A stretch of 15,459 bases of DNA. It comes from Bacteroidota bacterium. GTDB taxonomy: Bacteria > Zhuqueibacterota > JdFR-76 > DREG01. Shown here piece by piece: positions 7,254 to 15,400 of the stretch. Each line of letters starts with the position of its first letter. Positions within the stretch are counted from its first letter, which is position 1. Where the stretch lies: the NCBI GenBank assembly GCA_030624545.1, contig JAUXJX010000009.1, positions 1 through 15,459 on the forward strand, in the 5' to 3' direction. The translations under genes were made by a program, and so were the position numbers. The notes under the pieces are model-generated. The model saw only the letters and a list, made by a program, of their open reading frames with translations, had not been told where the DNA came from and did not search any database.

Positions 7254-7835
7254 CTACACCCCACGTTCGGCAGCGGGAACCCGTTGCATGAACTTTCGCA
7301 GACGACGAACCAGCTCAAATGCCAGCGTTAAGCCAACCAATAGGACTGCGATCTCTTTCGGACGAGGCAACTGTGACCCTAAAAAGGCAATGGCTGTAAA
7401 TCTCGGAATCCTGCCCAGCATGGTCGCCAAAAGGTATTTGCCCTTGGGATAACGCCTGGTGATGGCCATGATGCGGATAAAATCTATTGGCAATGGGATT
7501 GAAGAGGCAATCATGATGCTTCGAAAGGAGAAGCGGTCAAAGTAAACGGCGAATTTCTGATATTTCCGGGTGTCCTTCAGTCGTGCGATACGGTCGAATC
7601 GCATGATAAAATCGACGATATTGTATTCGATTAATGCCGAGATTGTTGCTCCCATCGATCCAGCCAGAACGATAATCCAGAGGGCATAATCGTGCGACAG
7701 ATACAGCACAAAAGCATAGGTTGGAATGGGAATGAGATTGCAGGCGATACTCATGACCAGGAAAAAGCTCAAAAGCTGGTGATAGGCTGCTGGGAAGAGA
7801 TTAAAATAATACAACCAATAGCTAAACAGAGCCAC
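7254..7835 (-). CDS. SNARE-associated/VTT-domain-like inner-membrane protein, start uncertain
   Basis: A polytopic membrane protein of the DedA/VTT type, a class linked to lipid scrambling or small-molecule transport. Supporting features are several hydrophobic spans, the glycine-containing LAGSMGATISALIEYNIVDF segment, the FSFRSIMIASSIPLPIDFIR loop (an arginine followed by a Pro-x-Pro turn) and TMLGRIPRFTAIAFLGS. A basic tail (RRLRKFMQR) ends it. The start given, GTG at 7835, is the only ATG/GTG/TTG codon after the upstream in-frame stop that keeps most of the protein, but it has no ribosome site and cuts into the first membrane helix. The open frame continues upstream with KKLTILKLSLFTG, a natural beginning of that helix. 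A CTG at 7868, preceded by CCAGGAAAAAG, is a plausible rare start; a frameshift nearer 7930-7978 is another. Confidence 0.7.
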   Translation of the reverse strand: MALFSYWLYYFNLFPAAYHQLLSFFLVMSIACNLIPIPTYAFVLYLSHDYALWIIVLAGSMGATISALIEYNIVDFIMRFDRIARLKDTRKYQKFAVYFDRFSFRSIMIASSIPLPIDFIRIMAITRRYPKGKYLLATMLGRIPRFTAIAFLGSQLPRPKEIAVLLVGLTLAFELVRRLRKFMQRVPAAERGV

Positions 7836-8021
7836 GCCGGTAAACAGGCTTAGCTTTAGGATGGTCAGCTTTTTCCTGGAGGCGTCGCTTAACCGCGAAA
7901 ATTCACCGTTCGTTTGTCTTGAGGAAAAATTCAGTCGATAGTCCTTCCGATGACTCTTTGGTTACTCCATATTCTCATTTAATAGCGACGAATAGGGAAG
8001 GATTTTCAAAGCGTGCTGGCT

Positions 8022-8050
8022 AATATAAGTAATCACTTTTAAAAAAGCAA
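8022..8050 (-). promoter_or_regulatory. Candidate promoter for the VTT-like/DUF2851 genes
   Basis: On the minus strand TTGCTT (8045-8050) and TATATT (8022-8027, five of six consensus) are spaced by 17 bases. Transcription would begin near 8015. The -35 match is poor (three of six) and the area is AT-rich. Confidence 0.35.
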
Positions 8051-8070
8051 CCGATTATGTAACAAATTTT

Positions 8071-8112
8071 TAAAATATGAAAGGTTTTCGTAAAATATGA
8101 AAAGGCCGTTTT
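8071..8112. repeat. Short direct repeat TAAAATATGAAA, 20-base period
   Basis: TAAAATATGAAAGG at 8071-8084 is repeated as TAAAATATGAAAAGG at 8091-8105, each followed by a TTTT run. Two copies only. It could be an operator-like direct repeat or chance in AT-rich DNA. Confidence 0.3.
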
Positions 8113-8168
8113 GGCGGAAGTATATGCCTATTTTCGACTTATTGGGAACCGGGGAGTAGCAAAGAAGG

Positions 8169-8687
8169 TCAATTTTTCTTTTGGGGTTTTTTGGCTTCTG
8201 GGAGAATCGGCGAGATAACTTTTTCAAAAGTCTTGTAGGAACGCGGACCTATGAATACGCCCTTGATATTGCCTTTGCTGTCAATGACAAAGGTGGTGGG
8301 AACACTAGATATGCCACCATAATCCCTGGCTACCTTGTAGTTCCCCATCAATATAGGATAGTTCATTTTCCACTGCTTTGCGAACTGCCTAACTTTTTCC
8401 GGAGTTCCCGAGCTTATTGCGATTGAAACCACCTCAAAACCCCGGTCTTTATATGAATCACGGAGCTTGATCAGATCCGGAATTTCCTTCTTGCAGGGGC
8501 CGCACCAGGTCGCCCAAAAATTCAGTAACAGGACTTTTCCTGCAAAGTCCGATGAGGACACCATGTTTCCATCAACGTCCTTCAATTTGAAAGCAGGCAT
8601 TTTGAAATCGTCTGAAAAGCAGACGTCGTGCTGAAAAAGGGCCGAAGCCAGAATCAATATTCCGAGAATTGGGATCTTATTTCTCAT
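8169..8687 (-). CDS. TlpA/ResA-like periplasmic thiol-disulfide oxidoreductase
   Basis: 172 residues. A short basic start and hydrophobic segment (about 1-22) direct it out of the cytoplasm, either cleaved or as an anchor. The thioredoxin fold follows: NFWATWCGPCKKEIP holds the active pair Cys62/Cys65, and the cis-proline is Pro130 in SSVPTTF. The DVDGNMVSSSDFAGKVLLLNFW entry is typical of TlpA/ResA reductases of the AhpC/TSA superfamily. Such proteins reduce disulfides in exported proteins or cytochrome c apoproteins and take electrons from DsbD or CcdA. ATG at 8687 has GAGG at 5-base spacing and lies 12 bases after the dsbD stop, so the two are almost certainly cotranscribed and DsbD is the likely electron donor. 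Confidence 0.92.
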   Translation of the reverse strand: MRNKIPILGILILASALFQHDVCFSDDFKMPAFKLKDVDGNMVSSSDFAGKVLLLNFWATWCGPCKKEIPDLIKLRDSYKDRGFEVVSIAISSGTPEKVRQFAKQWKMNYPILMGNYKVARDYGGISSVPTTFVIDSKGNIKGVFIGPRSYKTFEKVISPILPEAKKPQKKN

Positions 8688-8699
8688 CTTTACCTCGTC

Positions 8700-10514
8700 T
8701 CAGTTCATCGCATCCAGCGATAAGACTTGATCCATGTAATCCAAAATCCGGTCAGGCCCTATATAGCCGACCTCCCGGAGATGCGTCAGTTCGTTGCCAC
8801 GTCGATCAAGAAAAACCAGGGTTGGCATCCCCGTCACTTGAAATTGTTCCATGAACGTTCGAATCGGCTCATCGGGAGTCGTGCAGTCAACTTTTACCAT
8901 TTTGAATTTCGATGCGTTGTCGATAACCTGGTCATCCGTAAAGGTTTTCCTATCCATCTCATGGCATGGTGCGCACCAATCGGCATAAAAATCGATGAAA
9001 ACCGGCTTTCCATCAACAAGCAAGGTCTGCAAATCTTCGTTGGAATAATGATGCCACTCCAAATCTTTGGCCTTAACCTGGATGGCGCCATGGGTCAAAT
9101 AGATGCCAAAAAGAATTATTGCTGCGCCGGAGACCCAGCGGACCTTCTTAAATATATTTGTATGTTCGGTAGAATGGTCCAAAAAGCCCAGCAGCAGTCC
9201 GCCGAAAATTGCCAGCAAACCGAAAAAGAAACCCTGCATATCGGGAATGTGTTCCGCCTGGGGAAGAAAAAAGTACAAGGCCACGCCGACCAAAAGCACG
9301 CCGAAGATTTTCTTTACCCAGACCAGCCACACACCCGATTGGGGCAATTGATTCAGCAATCCAGAGAAACTGGCCAGCAATAAATACGGCAGCCCCAGCC
9401 CAAGTCCCATGATAAAGAACAGAATTCCTCCCTTAACGGCAATGCCCAATTTCGCGACCAGACCGACAAGTCCGATAATAATTCCCGCAGCGCACGGCGC
9501 TATGACGACACCGACCGTCAACCCCATGATCAAGGCGCCGGTGACGCCCTCGCGTGAGTGACCGAATTTGTTCATAAGCGCACTTGGGACCCGAATCTCA
9601 AAGGCGCCGAACATGCTCGCCGCCATCGCCAGGATAATCACAGTCACCACCATCACAAACCAGGGATTTTGAAAGAGAAATCCCCATTGCTTTCCGGCAA
9701 GCCCAGAAATCAAACCTAAGACTGAGAAAACTATTGCGATACCGATTACATATACAAGAGCGCGAAAAAATCCGGCCTCCCTTTGCTCACCGGACTGCCC
9801 GCCAAAATAGCTCACCGTAATCGGGATAACCGGATAGACACAAGGAGTGAGATTCAGCGCAAGGCCAAAAATGAAAAATGCGGCTATGGCATATACAAAA
9901 CCCTTCTCTAAGACCTCCTTCGCTTGCCTCTCCTGTCTGGTCAACTGCCATGCTTCATCCTCAGCAGGTTTATCTTTCTCGAAAAATTTCGCAAAAATTT
10001 CCTGATGAGCCAAAGAAATTGTCTCATTTGGCCCTACGACTTCAACGGGAATTGAGAAATGCTCCTGGCTGGGGAAAAGACAGATTTGATCGTTGCAGGC
10101 CTGGTAATCCAGAACTCCTTCGAGCAATAAGCTGGTCGGTTCCATGGAGTTGGCAATGGTAACCTCGGTAAATACGGTGATCTGCTTCTCATAAACCGAC
10201 AATCCTGTCTCGGAAAAATCAAAAGACTTCACTTCTCCTTCCGGATAATAGACCTTACCGAACGAGACCATGTCGAGAGGTTTATAGGACACCCGTGTGG
10301 CGCGATAGATATCTTCCAGAGGTTTGTTTGAATTGATATGCCAAGGAGGGTCGATTTCGACGACCAAAGCAATAAGAAAATCAGTTCCGGCGGGTACACG
10401 ATCGGCCGAGCCATAAGCCTTAACGGTCAAAACTTCCTGCTGGAATGCCCCGCTCGGGACACAGGCAAGGAGGAGAATCAAAGCAGTTAGATGCAGGCGA
10501 AAAGCTGTAAACAT
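8700..10514 (-). CDS. dsbD: DsbD, thiol:disulfide interchange protein (inner-membrane electron transporter)
   Basis: A full-length DsbD of 604 residues that moves electrons from cytosolic thioredoxin to periplasmic reductases. A signal peptide covers about residues 1-24. The N-terminal periplasmic domain has DYQACNDQICLFP with the exchange pair Cys140/Cys145. The eight-span core carries NLTPCVYPVIPITVSYFGG (Cys225) and VIAPCAAG (Cys341). The C-terminal thioredoxin domain has FYADWCAPCHEM (Cys514/Cys517) and cis-proline GMPTLVF. All six redox cysteines are present. The ATG at 10514 has no Shine-Dalgarno, but a near-consensus promoter ends only 6 bases upstream, suggesting a leaderless transcript. 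It follows the small exported protein by 50 bases and precedes the TlpA-like gene by 12. Confidence 0.96.
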   Translation of the reverse strand: MFTAFRLHLTALILLLACVPSGAFQQEVLTVKAYGSADRVPAGTDFLIALVVEIDPPWHINSNKPLEDIYRATRVSYKPLDMVSFGKVYYPEGEVKSFDFSETGLSVYEKQITVFTEVTIANSMEPTSLLLEGVLDYQACNDQICLFPSQEHFSIPVEVVGPNETISLAHQEIFAKFFEKDKPAEDEAWQLTRQERQAKEVLEKGFVYAIAAFFIFGLALNLTPCVYPVIPITVSYFGGQSGEQREAGFFRALVYVIGIAIVFSVLGLISGLAGKQWGFLFQNPWFVMVVTVIILAMAASMFGAFEIRVPSALMNKFGHSREGVTGALIMGLTVGVVIAPCAAGIIIGLVGLVAKLGIAVKGGILFFIMGLGLGLPYLLLASFSGLLNQLPQSGVWLVWVKKIFGVLLVGVALYFFLPQAEHIPDMQGFFFGLLAIFGGLLLGFLDHSTEHTNIFKKVRWVSGAAIILFGIYLTHGAIQVKAKDLEWHHYSNEDLQTLLVDGKPVFIDFYADWCAPCHEMDRKTFTDDQVIDNASKFKMVKVDCTTPDEPIRTFMEQFQVTGMPTLVFLDRRGNELTHLREVGYIGPDRILDYMDQVLSLDAMN

Positions 10515-10520
10515 ATAAAG

Positions 10521-10549
10521 ATTTTAATCAAGTTGTGGTAGGAAGTCAA
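10521..10549 (-). promoter_or_regulatory. Near-consensus sigma-70 promoter giving a leaderless dsbD mRNA
   Basis: On the minus strand TTGACT (10544-10549, five of six) and TAAAAT (10521-10526, five of six) are separated by exactly 17 bases. The -10 ends 6 bases before the dsbD ATG, so the usual start point (about 7 bases on) falls on the A of the ATG. This fits the absence of a ribosome-binding site. It would let dsbD-tlpA be made independently of the sigma/anti-sigma genes upstream. Confidence 0.65.
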
Positions 10550-10564
10550 GGGGAATCGATGGCT

Positions 10565-10963
10565 TCAAGGATTTTTAATTACCTCGCCATCGGGCAGGAG
10601 TTTGAATTCCTTAATTTCAATGATCTTGCCGTCGTAGAATAGCCTTCCCTTAATTCTTATTTTCTTATTAAGTTCGCCGATTTCTCGCAAATTTCGCTGT
10701 TCCTGATTGGGATAAAAAGACCAAATTGTGCCATCTGAGACGCGCAACCCGGCCACATGGCCATACTTGTCACAGTTGGGTTTTTTATCTCGCAACTTGG
10801 CCATCTCTTCCGCGACGCATACGAGATTGCCTTCCACAGTCATCAGATCGCTGTCGCGTGTATCAAGGGAATCGGCCTTGGAATCTTGGGACAAGACCTG
10901 CCCGGGAACCAGCAAGGCAAGGGTGGCTACAAACCAGAAGCCAATGGCTGCTTTTGAATTCAT
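10565..10963 (-). CDS. Small exported protein sharing the anti-sigma factor's periplasmic Cys/GH domain
   Basis: 132 residues: a signal peptide (about 1-25, GQVLSQ before DSKA) and one compact domain. The domain runs V-E-G-N-L-V-C49, then C64-x3-G68-H69, DGTIWSFYPN86, KIRIKG106 and IIEIKEF. The periplasmic part of the preceding anti-sigma factor has the same marks at the same spacings: 15 residues Cys to Cys, 4 from Cys to Gly-His, 18 from Gly to the Asn of PN, 10 from Gly to the Glu of IEI. The two are clearly paralogous. The strand pattern and G-x-L-F/V-x-I-x-G ending suggest a small OB-like beta barrel. The function is unknown: it may bind a metal or ligand, be a thiol substrate of the DsbD-TlpA pathway, or compete with the sensor. 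Its ATG overlaps the anti-sigma stop by one base (TGATG), so translation is probably coupled. Confidence 0.8.
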   Translation of the reverse strand: MNSKAAIGFWFVATLALLVPGQVLSQDSKADSLDTRDSDLMTVEGNLVCVAEEMAKLRDKKPNCDKYGHVAGLRVSDGTIWSFYPNQEQRNLREIGELNKKIRIKGRLFYDGKIIEIKEFKLLPDGEVIKNP

Positions 10964-11643
10964 CAGAATGATAAACCTTCAGGATAAGATCGGAAATTTT
11001 CTACGGCAAGGAATGCAACAGCGGGTTCCTCAACACTGTAGTTTTCAATCTCGATAAAATTTGCCTGGTAAAATACCCAACCCGTGATCTTTATCTGGGT
11101 GTGCATCAAATCAGGCTGGATTTCTATGCTCTTTTCATTTGGAATAAATGAATAAACATCCCGTGTATCGGTCAGTAGGGCCAGGGAGTGGCCAAAGTCA
11201 GAGCAATGGCTTTGGGCATTGGCGATTTCCGTATAGTAACATCCGATACATTCCACCCTGCCATATAGATCCTGGACGTGAAATACACCCGAGCCCTCGG
11301 CTGCACCACCCATCTTGTAGATCTGAATCCCGACGAAAGAAAGCAACAAGGCTGTGAGGGCCGTGGCGGCAATCCACCTTGGTTTTGTAAAGATAGCAGC
11401 GAAAAGTCCGGATTTGGTCTCGCCGGACGCAAGTCTCTTTCGAACGCGCGCTCGAAGCTGCACAGGGGCTTTCTCACCTCTGTAGATATCCCGGGCAAAA
11501 TCACGAAAATCTTGTTCAGCCCGAACCGTAGCCTGACATTCCTGGCACTCCGCAAAATGCTGCTTCAATTCAGCCTGCTTAGCAGGCTCCAATTGCTCAT
11601 CAATATAAGCCGAAATAAGAGACTTGCTCTCCTGACAATCCAT
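10963..11643 (-). CDS. Zinc-finger anti-sigma factor with transmembrane segment and periplasmic Cys/GH sensor domain
   Basis: 226 residues in three parts. The cytosolic N-terminus is a zinc-finger anti-sigma (zf-HC2/ZAS) domain with Cys3, His29, Cys33 and Cys36 (H-x3-C-x2-C), which should hold the ECF sigma encoded just upstream. A single membrane span follows at about 91-108 (WIAATALTALLLSFVGIQIY). The outer part (about 120-205) carries C132-x2-C135, C147-x3-G151-H152, YSFIPN (164-169), IKITG188 and FIEIE. This part matches the small exported protein next door. The topology is that of an inner-membrane anti-sigma factor whose outer domain senses an envelope signal; three cysteines make thiol state or metal binding the obvious candidates (inference). 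ATG at 11643 has GGAT upstream. It follows the sigma gene after a 122-base gap and overlaps the next gene by one base. Confidence 0.88.
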   Translation of the reverse strand: MDCQESKSLISAYIDEQLEPAKQAELKQHFAECQECQATVRAEQDFRDFARDIYRGEKAPVQLRARVRKRLASGETKSGLFAAIFTKPRWIAATALTALLLSFVGIQIYKMGGAAEGSGVFHVQDLYGRVECIGCYYTEIANAQSHCSDFGHSLALLTDTRDVYSFIPNEKSIEIQPDLMHTQIKITGWVFYQANFIEIENYSVEEPAVAFLAVENFRSYPEGLSF

Positions 11644-11765
11644 ATCTTTTCATCCAAAAAAGTTCTTTAATACTTACAAATCCTATGCTTTAGTTCGTCC
11701 GCATTCTAAATACGATTAACTTAAATATCTTAAGAAAAATTCCACAATATTTGAATATTCCGTTC
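11644..11765. other. AT-rich gap with two palindromes between sigma and anti-sigma genes
   Basis: An unusually long separation for a sigma/anti-sigma pair. It contains AATATT-TG-AATATT at 11746-11759 and CTTAA-ATATC-TTAAG at 11720-11734, both dyad-symmetric and both AT-rich. A weak promoter-like pair on the minus strand is TTCAAA, 17 bases, TAAGAT, lying across the palindromes. I found no clear GGAAC-type ECF promoter. It may be a separate promoter or operator for the anti-sigma unit. Confidence 0.4.
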
Positions 11766-12371
11766 TCAACCTAAATTCTCCCGGGTTTCTCGCTGTTTGG
11801 CCTTAACAAAACCTTCGCGCTTCGCATATTCCAGGAGCGCTTTCTGTAAGAACTTGCGACCTCGTGAAATCCTGGACATTACCGTTCCGATGGGAATATC
11901 CAGCATCCTGCCGATCTCTTTGTAGGAGAAACTCTCTATATCGCATAGTAGTACCGCCACACGGTAATTTTCAGGCATCTGCTCGATGGCAACGATTACC
12001 TCATCGGCGAATGAATTTCGAAATCTGTCCTTGTTTTCAAGTAAAGACTGAATCTCTTCCGGCTTTGAGTCCGTTTCAATCGAATATTCGACCTTTTCAA
12101 ACTGCACCGACTGCGGTGTGCGCATCTTCTTGTGATATTTATTGATAAAGGTGTTCATCAATATCTTGAAGATCCAGGCCTTAAAGTTTGTACCAGGCTC
12201 GAACCTGTGAAAGAATTGAAACGCTTTCAGATAGGTATCCTGCACAAGGTCCTCAGAGTCTTGTTGACTTTGCGTCAGACGCAAAGCGGTACTGTAGAGG
12301 GAATTCATGTGCTCGAAGGCGATTTCTTCGAACAGGTTGCGCTGCTCCTTGGCAGAATGGGTTGAAGACAT
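11766..12371 (-). CDS. ECF (RpoE-like) RNA polymerase sigma factor
   Basis: 201 residues with only the two core domains of an ECF sigma. Region 2 (about 16-84) includes DSEDLVQDTYLKAFQFFHRF for core and -10 binding, then FKAWIFKILMNTFINKYHKK. Region 4 (about 124-180) has IEQMPENYRVAVLLCDIESF and the helix-turn-helix YKEIGRMLDIPIGTVMSRIS, then RGRKFLQKAL for -35 contact. It is presumably held by the membrane anti-sigma factor encoded next. It starts 32 bases after the barrel protein, so it may be cotranscribed with it. No strong ribosome site precedes ATG at 12371. Its targets cannot be read here, but the following redox genes are the natural candidates. Confidence 0.95.
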   Translation of the reverse strand: MSSTHSAKEQRNLFEEIAFEHMNSLYSTALRLTQSQQDSEDLVQDTYLKAFQFFHRFEPGTNFKAWIFKILMNTFINKYHKKMRTPQSVQFEKVEYSIETDSKPEEIQSLLENKDRFRNSFADEVIVAIEQMPENYRVAVLLCDIESFSYKEIGRMLDIPIGTVMSRISRGRKFLQKALLEYAKREGFVKAKQRETRENLG

Positions 12372-12403
12372 CTGAATTGAATTAATTTTACCGAATGGCT
12401 TCC

Positions 12404-15400
12404 TTAGAACTCCGCTCCTAATGAAAAGTAAGATCTCGGCTTTGTGCTGATGTGGCTGAGGTCAGTGCGCCATGCCAGGTCGTAGCGCAGCAAGAACATG
12501 CCCAGATTCACGCGCATGCCCGTGCCAAATCCGGCAATGGGTGAACCCAGTTTTGGCAGCAAGCCTGTTCCACCGTCCTTCGCGAAAAAGCGGAATTGGT
12601 CATTGTGGGTCCATGCTGCTCCCATGTCATAAAAAAGTACGCCGCGAATGTTGGAAAAGAACATGGGCGGGACGCCAAGTATGAAATACCTGATAAAAGG
12701 GAATCTGAATTCGAAATTGGTCAGGAAAAAGCGCGTTCCTATCTGTTCGTAATAGTCGGTTCCGCGTAGTGGCATTTCGAATGAGGAGAAATAGATATCG
12801 TCAGGATTGTCGATGCGCAACGATCCATCTTTGAATCGCCGATTAATCCAATTGTCCATTCCGCCAAGAAAGAAGTTCTGCGCGTTTTTCCCGAAGGATG
12901 CACCCCCTGTCAGGCGAACGACAAAGTTAAATTCTTCTCCCATTTTGTAATACTTGCGATAATCAAATGATAGGGTTCGAAAATCGATGCTGTTCTTTCC
13001 GATGTCCGGGCTGAACAAAAGAGATACACTGGAGCGCTGCCCATTCACAGGCCCCGTGAAACCCCATAATGTTGTGTCCTTTACATACTGCAATCCGGAA
13101 ACCAACACCCTTCTTTTGGAAAGATCAACCCCAAAGCTGGTGTCGGTTCGATCGACGCCCAGAAAAGTCATGCTGAAATCAACTCTTCGGTATCGATCAA
13201 ACGGGCGAGACATAAAGAAATTCAGGCCAAAGTTTCGATCTCGCACGATGGTGCCTATACTCGTGCGGAAAAAATAGGTGTAGTGAAATCCCCCGATGCC
13301 AACGTCTATTCTTTTGGGCAAATAAAAATAACCGAATTGATAGTCACTGTTGCGCAAATCGTAGAACAGGTTGGTGAATATATCGATTCTATGATTCCCC
13401 AACACATCTGAAAAAGACAGAATGGCGTTGCCTTGAACTCCGAAAAACTGGCTGTAGCCGGCATTGCCGTAAATAATGTCGGGCGAAAAAGTAATCTTGT
13501 AGTCGTTCACCAGGTAATCCCCGGAGGCACTCTTAAATATGGATGAGTCTGGGAAAATTTCAGCCAGTTTGTCCTTACTCGGCTGGACGTCGCCTTGCTG
13601 GAATGATTTATCGAAGACGAAATGGCGATAGTCTTCACTGGCTAATTCAACAGGAGACGTGTCTTCTTCATCCAGACTTCGATAGGTGTCAAAAATGGTG
13701 GCAACCTCGCCGCTTTTGAATTTGCTCAAGAATCTTGTGTCCTCTAACACAATAGAGCCGGGTTCGATTTCGGCTGGGTTCTTTATCATGTAAACATCAT
13801 ATCCTGCCTGATGAAATGCGGTGTATACAAGGTTGTTTCTTACCCAATTCGGCTGAAACGCACCCGTAATAATATTGGTAATTGGATGCCTTTCTTCCGT
13901 CTCCAAATTGTGAATGAACAGATTAAATATTCCTGATTCGTCACAGGAGTATACCAATGACTTACCATCCGGCGACCAGGCAGGACTTTTCTCCAAAAAT
14001 TCCGTCCGTGTAATTCTTTTGATTTCTTTCGTATCGACATCAATGAGGTAGATGTCATGATTCGCGTAGTTTACATCGTGAATGCTGGCAGTAGCTCTTT
14101 CTGAAGAATCAACATAGGGACCACGATCGCTCACGAAGACAATCGATTCCCCGTCAGGTGACCATTTCGGCTGAAGATCACTAAATACGTCCTGGGTTAG
14201 GTTACGATAGCGATTTGTGGTAAGGTTCTGAACGTAGATGTCACCGGAACCATCCTTAGTAGCAGAGAAGGCGATCTCGTCGCCGCTCGGGGACCAAGTG
14301 GGAGAAAACAATTCGTCAAACTCGAACTCATACGTTGCAATGATCTTCTTCTTCTTGACATCAACAATGTGCAGCACATCAAATTCGCCCTTCTTGGCAG
14401 AAAAGGCGAGCTTCTTTCCATCTGGCGACCAGGTGATACCAGGATCCAGCCAGTTTAATTCTTCGAGATCCATTGTCTGCTGGCCCCGTACGACACGATC
14501 CAATATTTTTCCATCAATGGCGCTCATCACATAGATATCAAAGTAATCAGACTTATCGGACAAGAAGGCAATCTTATCGCCTCGAGGAGACAGCGCCGGA
14601 GCGTTGTTTACGAAGTTTCTGGTTTTGACATGATCTGTCAACTTCTTTGAAAAGTCCTCAGGGTCCTGTCGGTTTGCTATATCCGGCCAGTATTCCTTCT
14701 TAATATACTTTTGCCAGCGTTTATTCAGCTCTTCCAGGCCGATGCCGATGGATCGCTTGAGTCCTCGTTCCACACTCTTGGACACTCTGATCTTCCCGAG
14801 TATTTCCCCGATTTTTTCCGGTCCGTATTTTTCCGCAAGGTAATAGTAGACATTTTGTCCCCCCTTGTAGTTTAAAAACCCACCAAACCCTTGAAGTGGC
14901 GGCAGGTAACCGCCCAGGGCTGCATCCCGCATAAACATATCGCTCTCGGTATTCCAGCGAATGCTGGTATATTCTGCGAGACCCTCAATCATCCAGAGCG
15001 GTAATTGAAATCGCATCATGCCATTGATTATGGATTGCATACCGGAGCCATAAAGCATCTGCAGCATAACGGCATGAGTCAGTTCGTGATGCAGCACATG
15101 CCGATACTTTTCGTAGTCGCCCTCAAAGGGAAGTACGATTCGATTCTTAAAGAATTCAGTGAAACCGCCAACCGATTCTTCCGGTACTCCAAAGCTCACA
15201 TTTGACTGTTCGAAGTCATTATGACCATTGTAGAGAATCAGTGTTATCCTGTCGACCAAATCATAACGCATATCTCTTTGCAGCGAAACATAGCTGGACT
15301 CGCATACGTCTGCAGCGAATTCGGCAATTTCACGGCCGCCCTCATAAAAATAAAGATCAAAATGCTTGGATTGCAGATACTGCCAGTCGAACGCGGTGTA

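Larger units (their letters stand above)
7869..8168. other. 300-base gap upstream of the VTT-like gene
   Basis: No convincing gene. On the minus strand it holds a candidate promoter (8022-8050), then a possible 15-codon frame starting ATG at 7978 (ending TGA at 7931-7933), and an in-frame ATG-GAG-TAA at 7962-7970. From there the VTT frame is open down to 7835. A short direct repeat (8071-8112) lies near tlpA. No terminator hairpin with a U tract is visible behind tlpA. Confidence 0.6.

Noticed and set aside
8071..8112. CRISPR-like or operator array
   Set aside because: Only two short AT-rich repeats; no regular spacer structure.
8099..8115. Terminator at AAAAGGCCGTTTT behind tlpA
   Set aside because: The symmetric sequence has no room for a loop and no adjoining U tract.
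8039..8227. 62-residue minus-strand open frame overlapping the end of tlpA
   Set aside because: Out of frame with tlpA, AT-rich low-complexity product, no ribosome-binding site recognised.
8600..8687. Possible lipoprotein signal in the TlpA-like protein (Cys23 in HDVC)
   Set aside because: The residues before the cysteine do not fit a lipobox; an ordinary signal peptide or anchor is more likely.
11644..11765. Autoregulated ECF-type (GGAAC/CGTC-like) promoter
   Set aside because: GGAAT and TCGTA strings occur but not at a spacing that fits ECF promoters.
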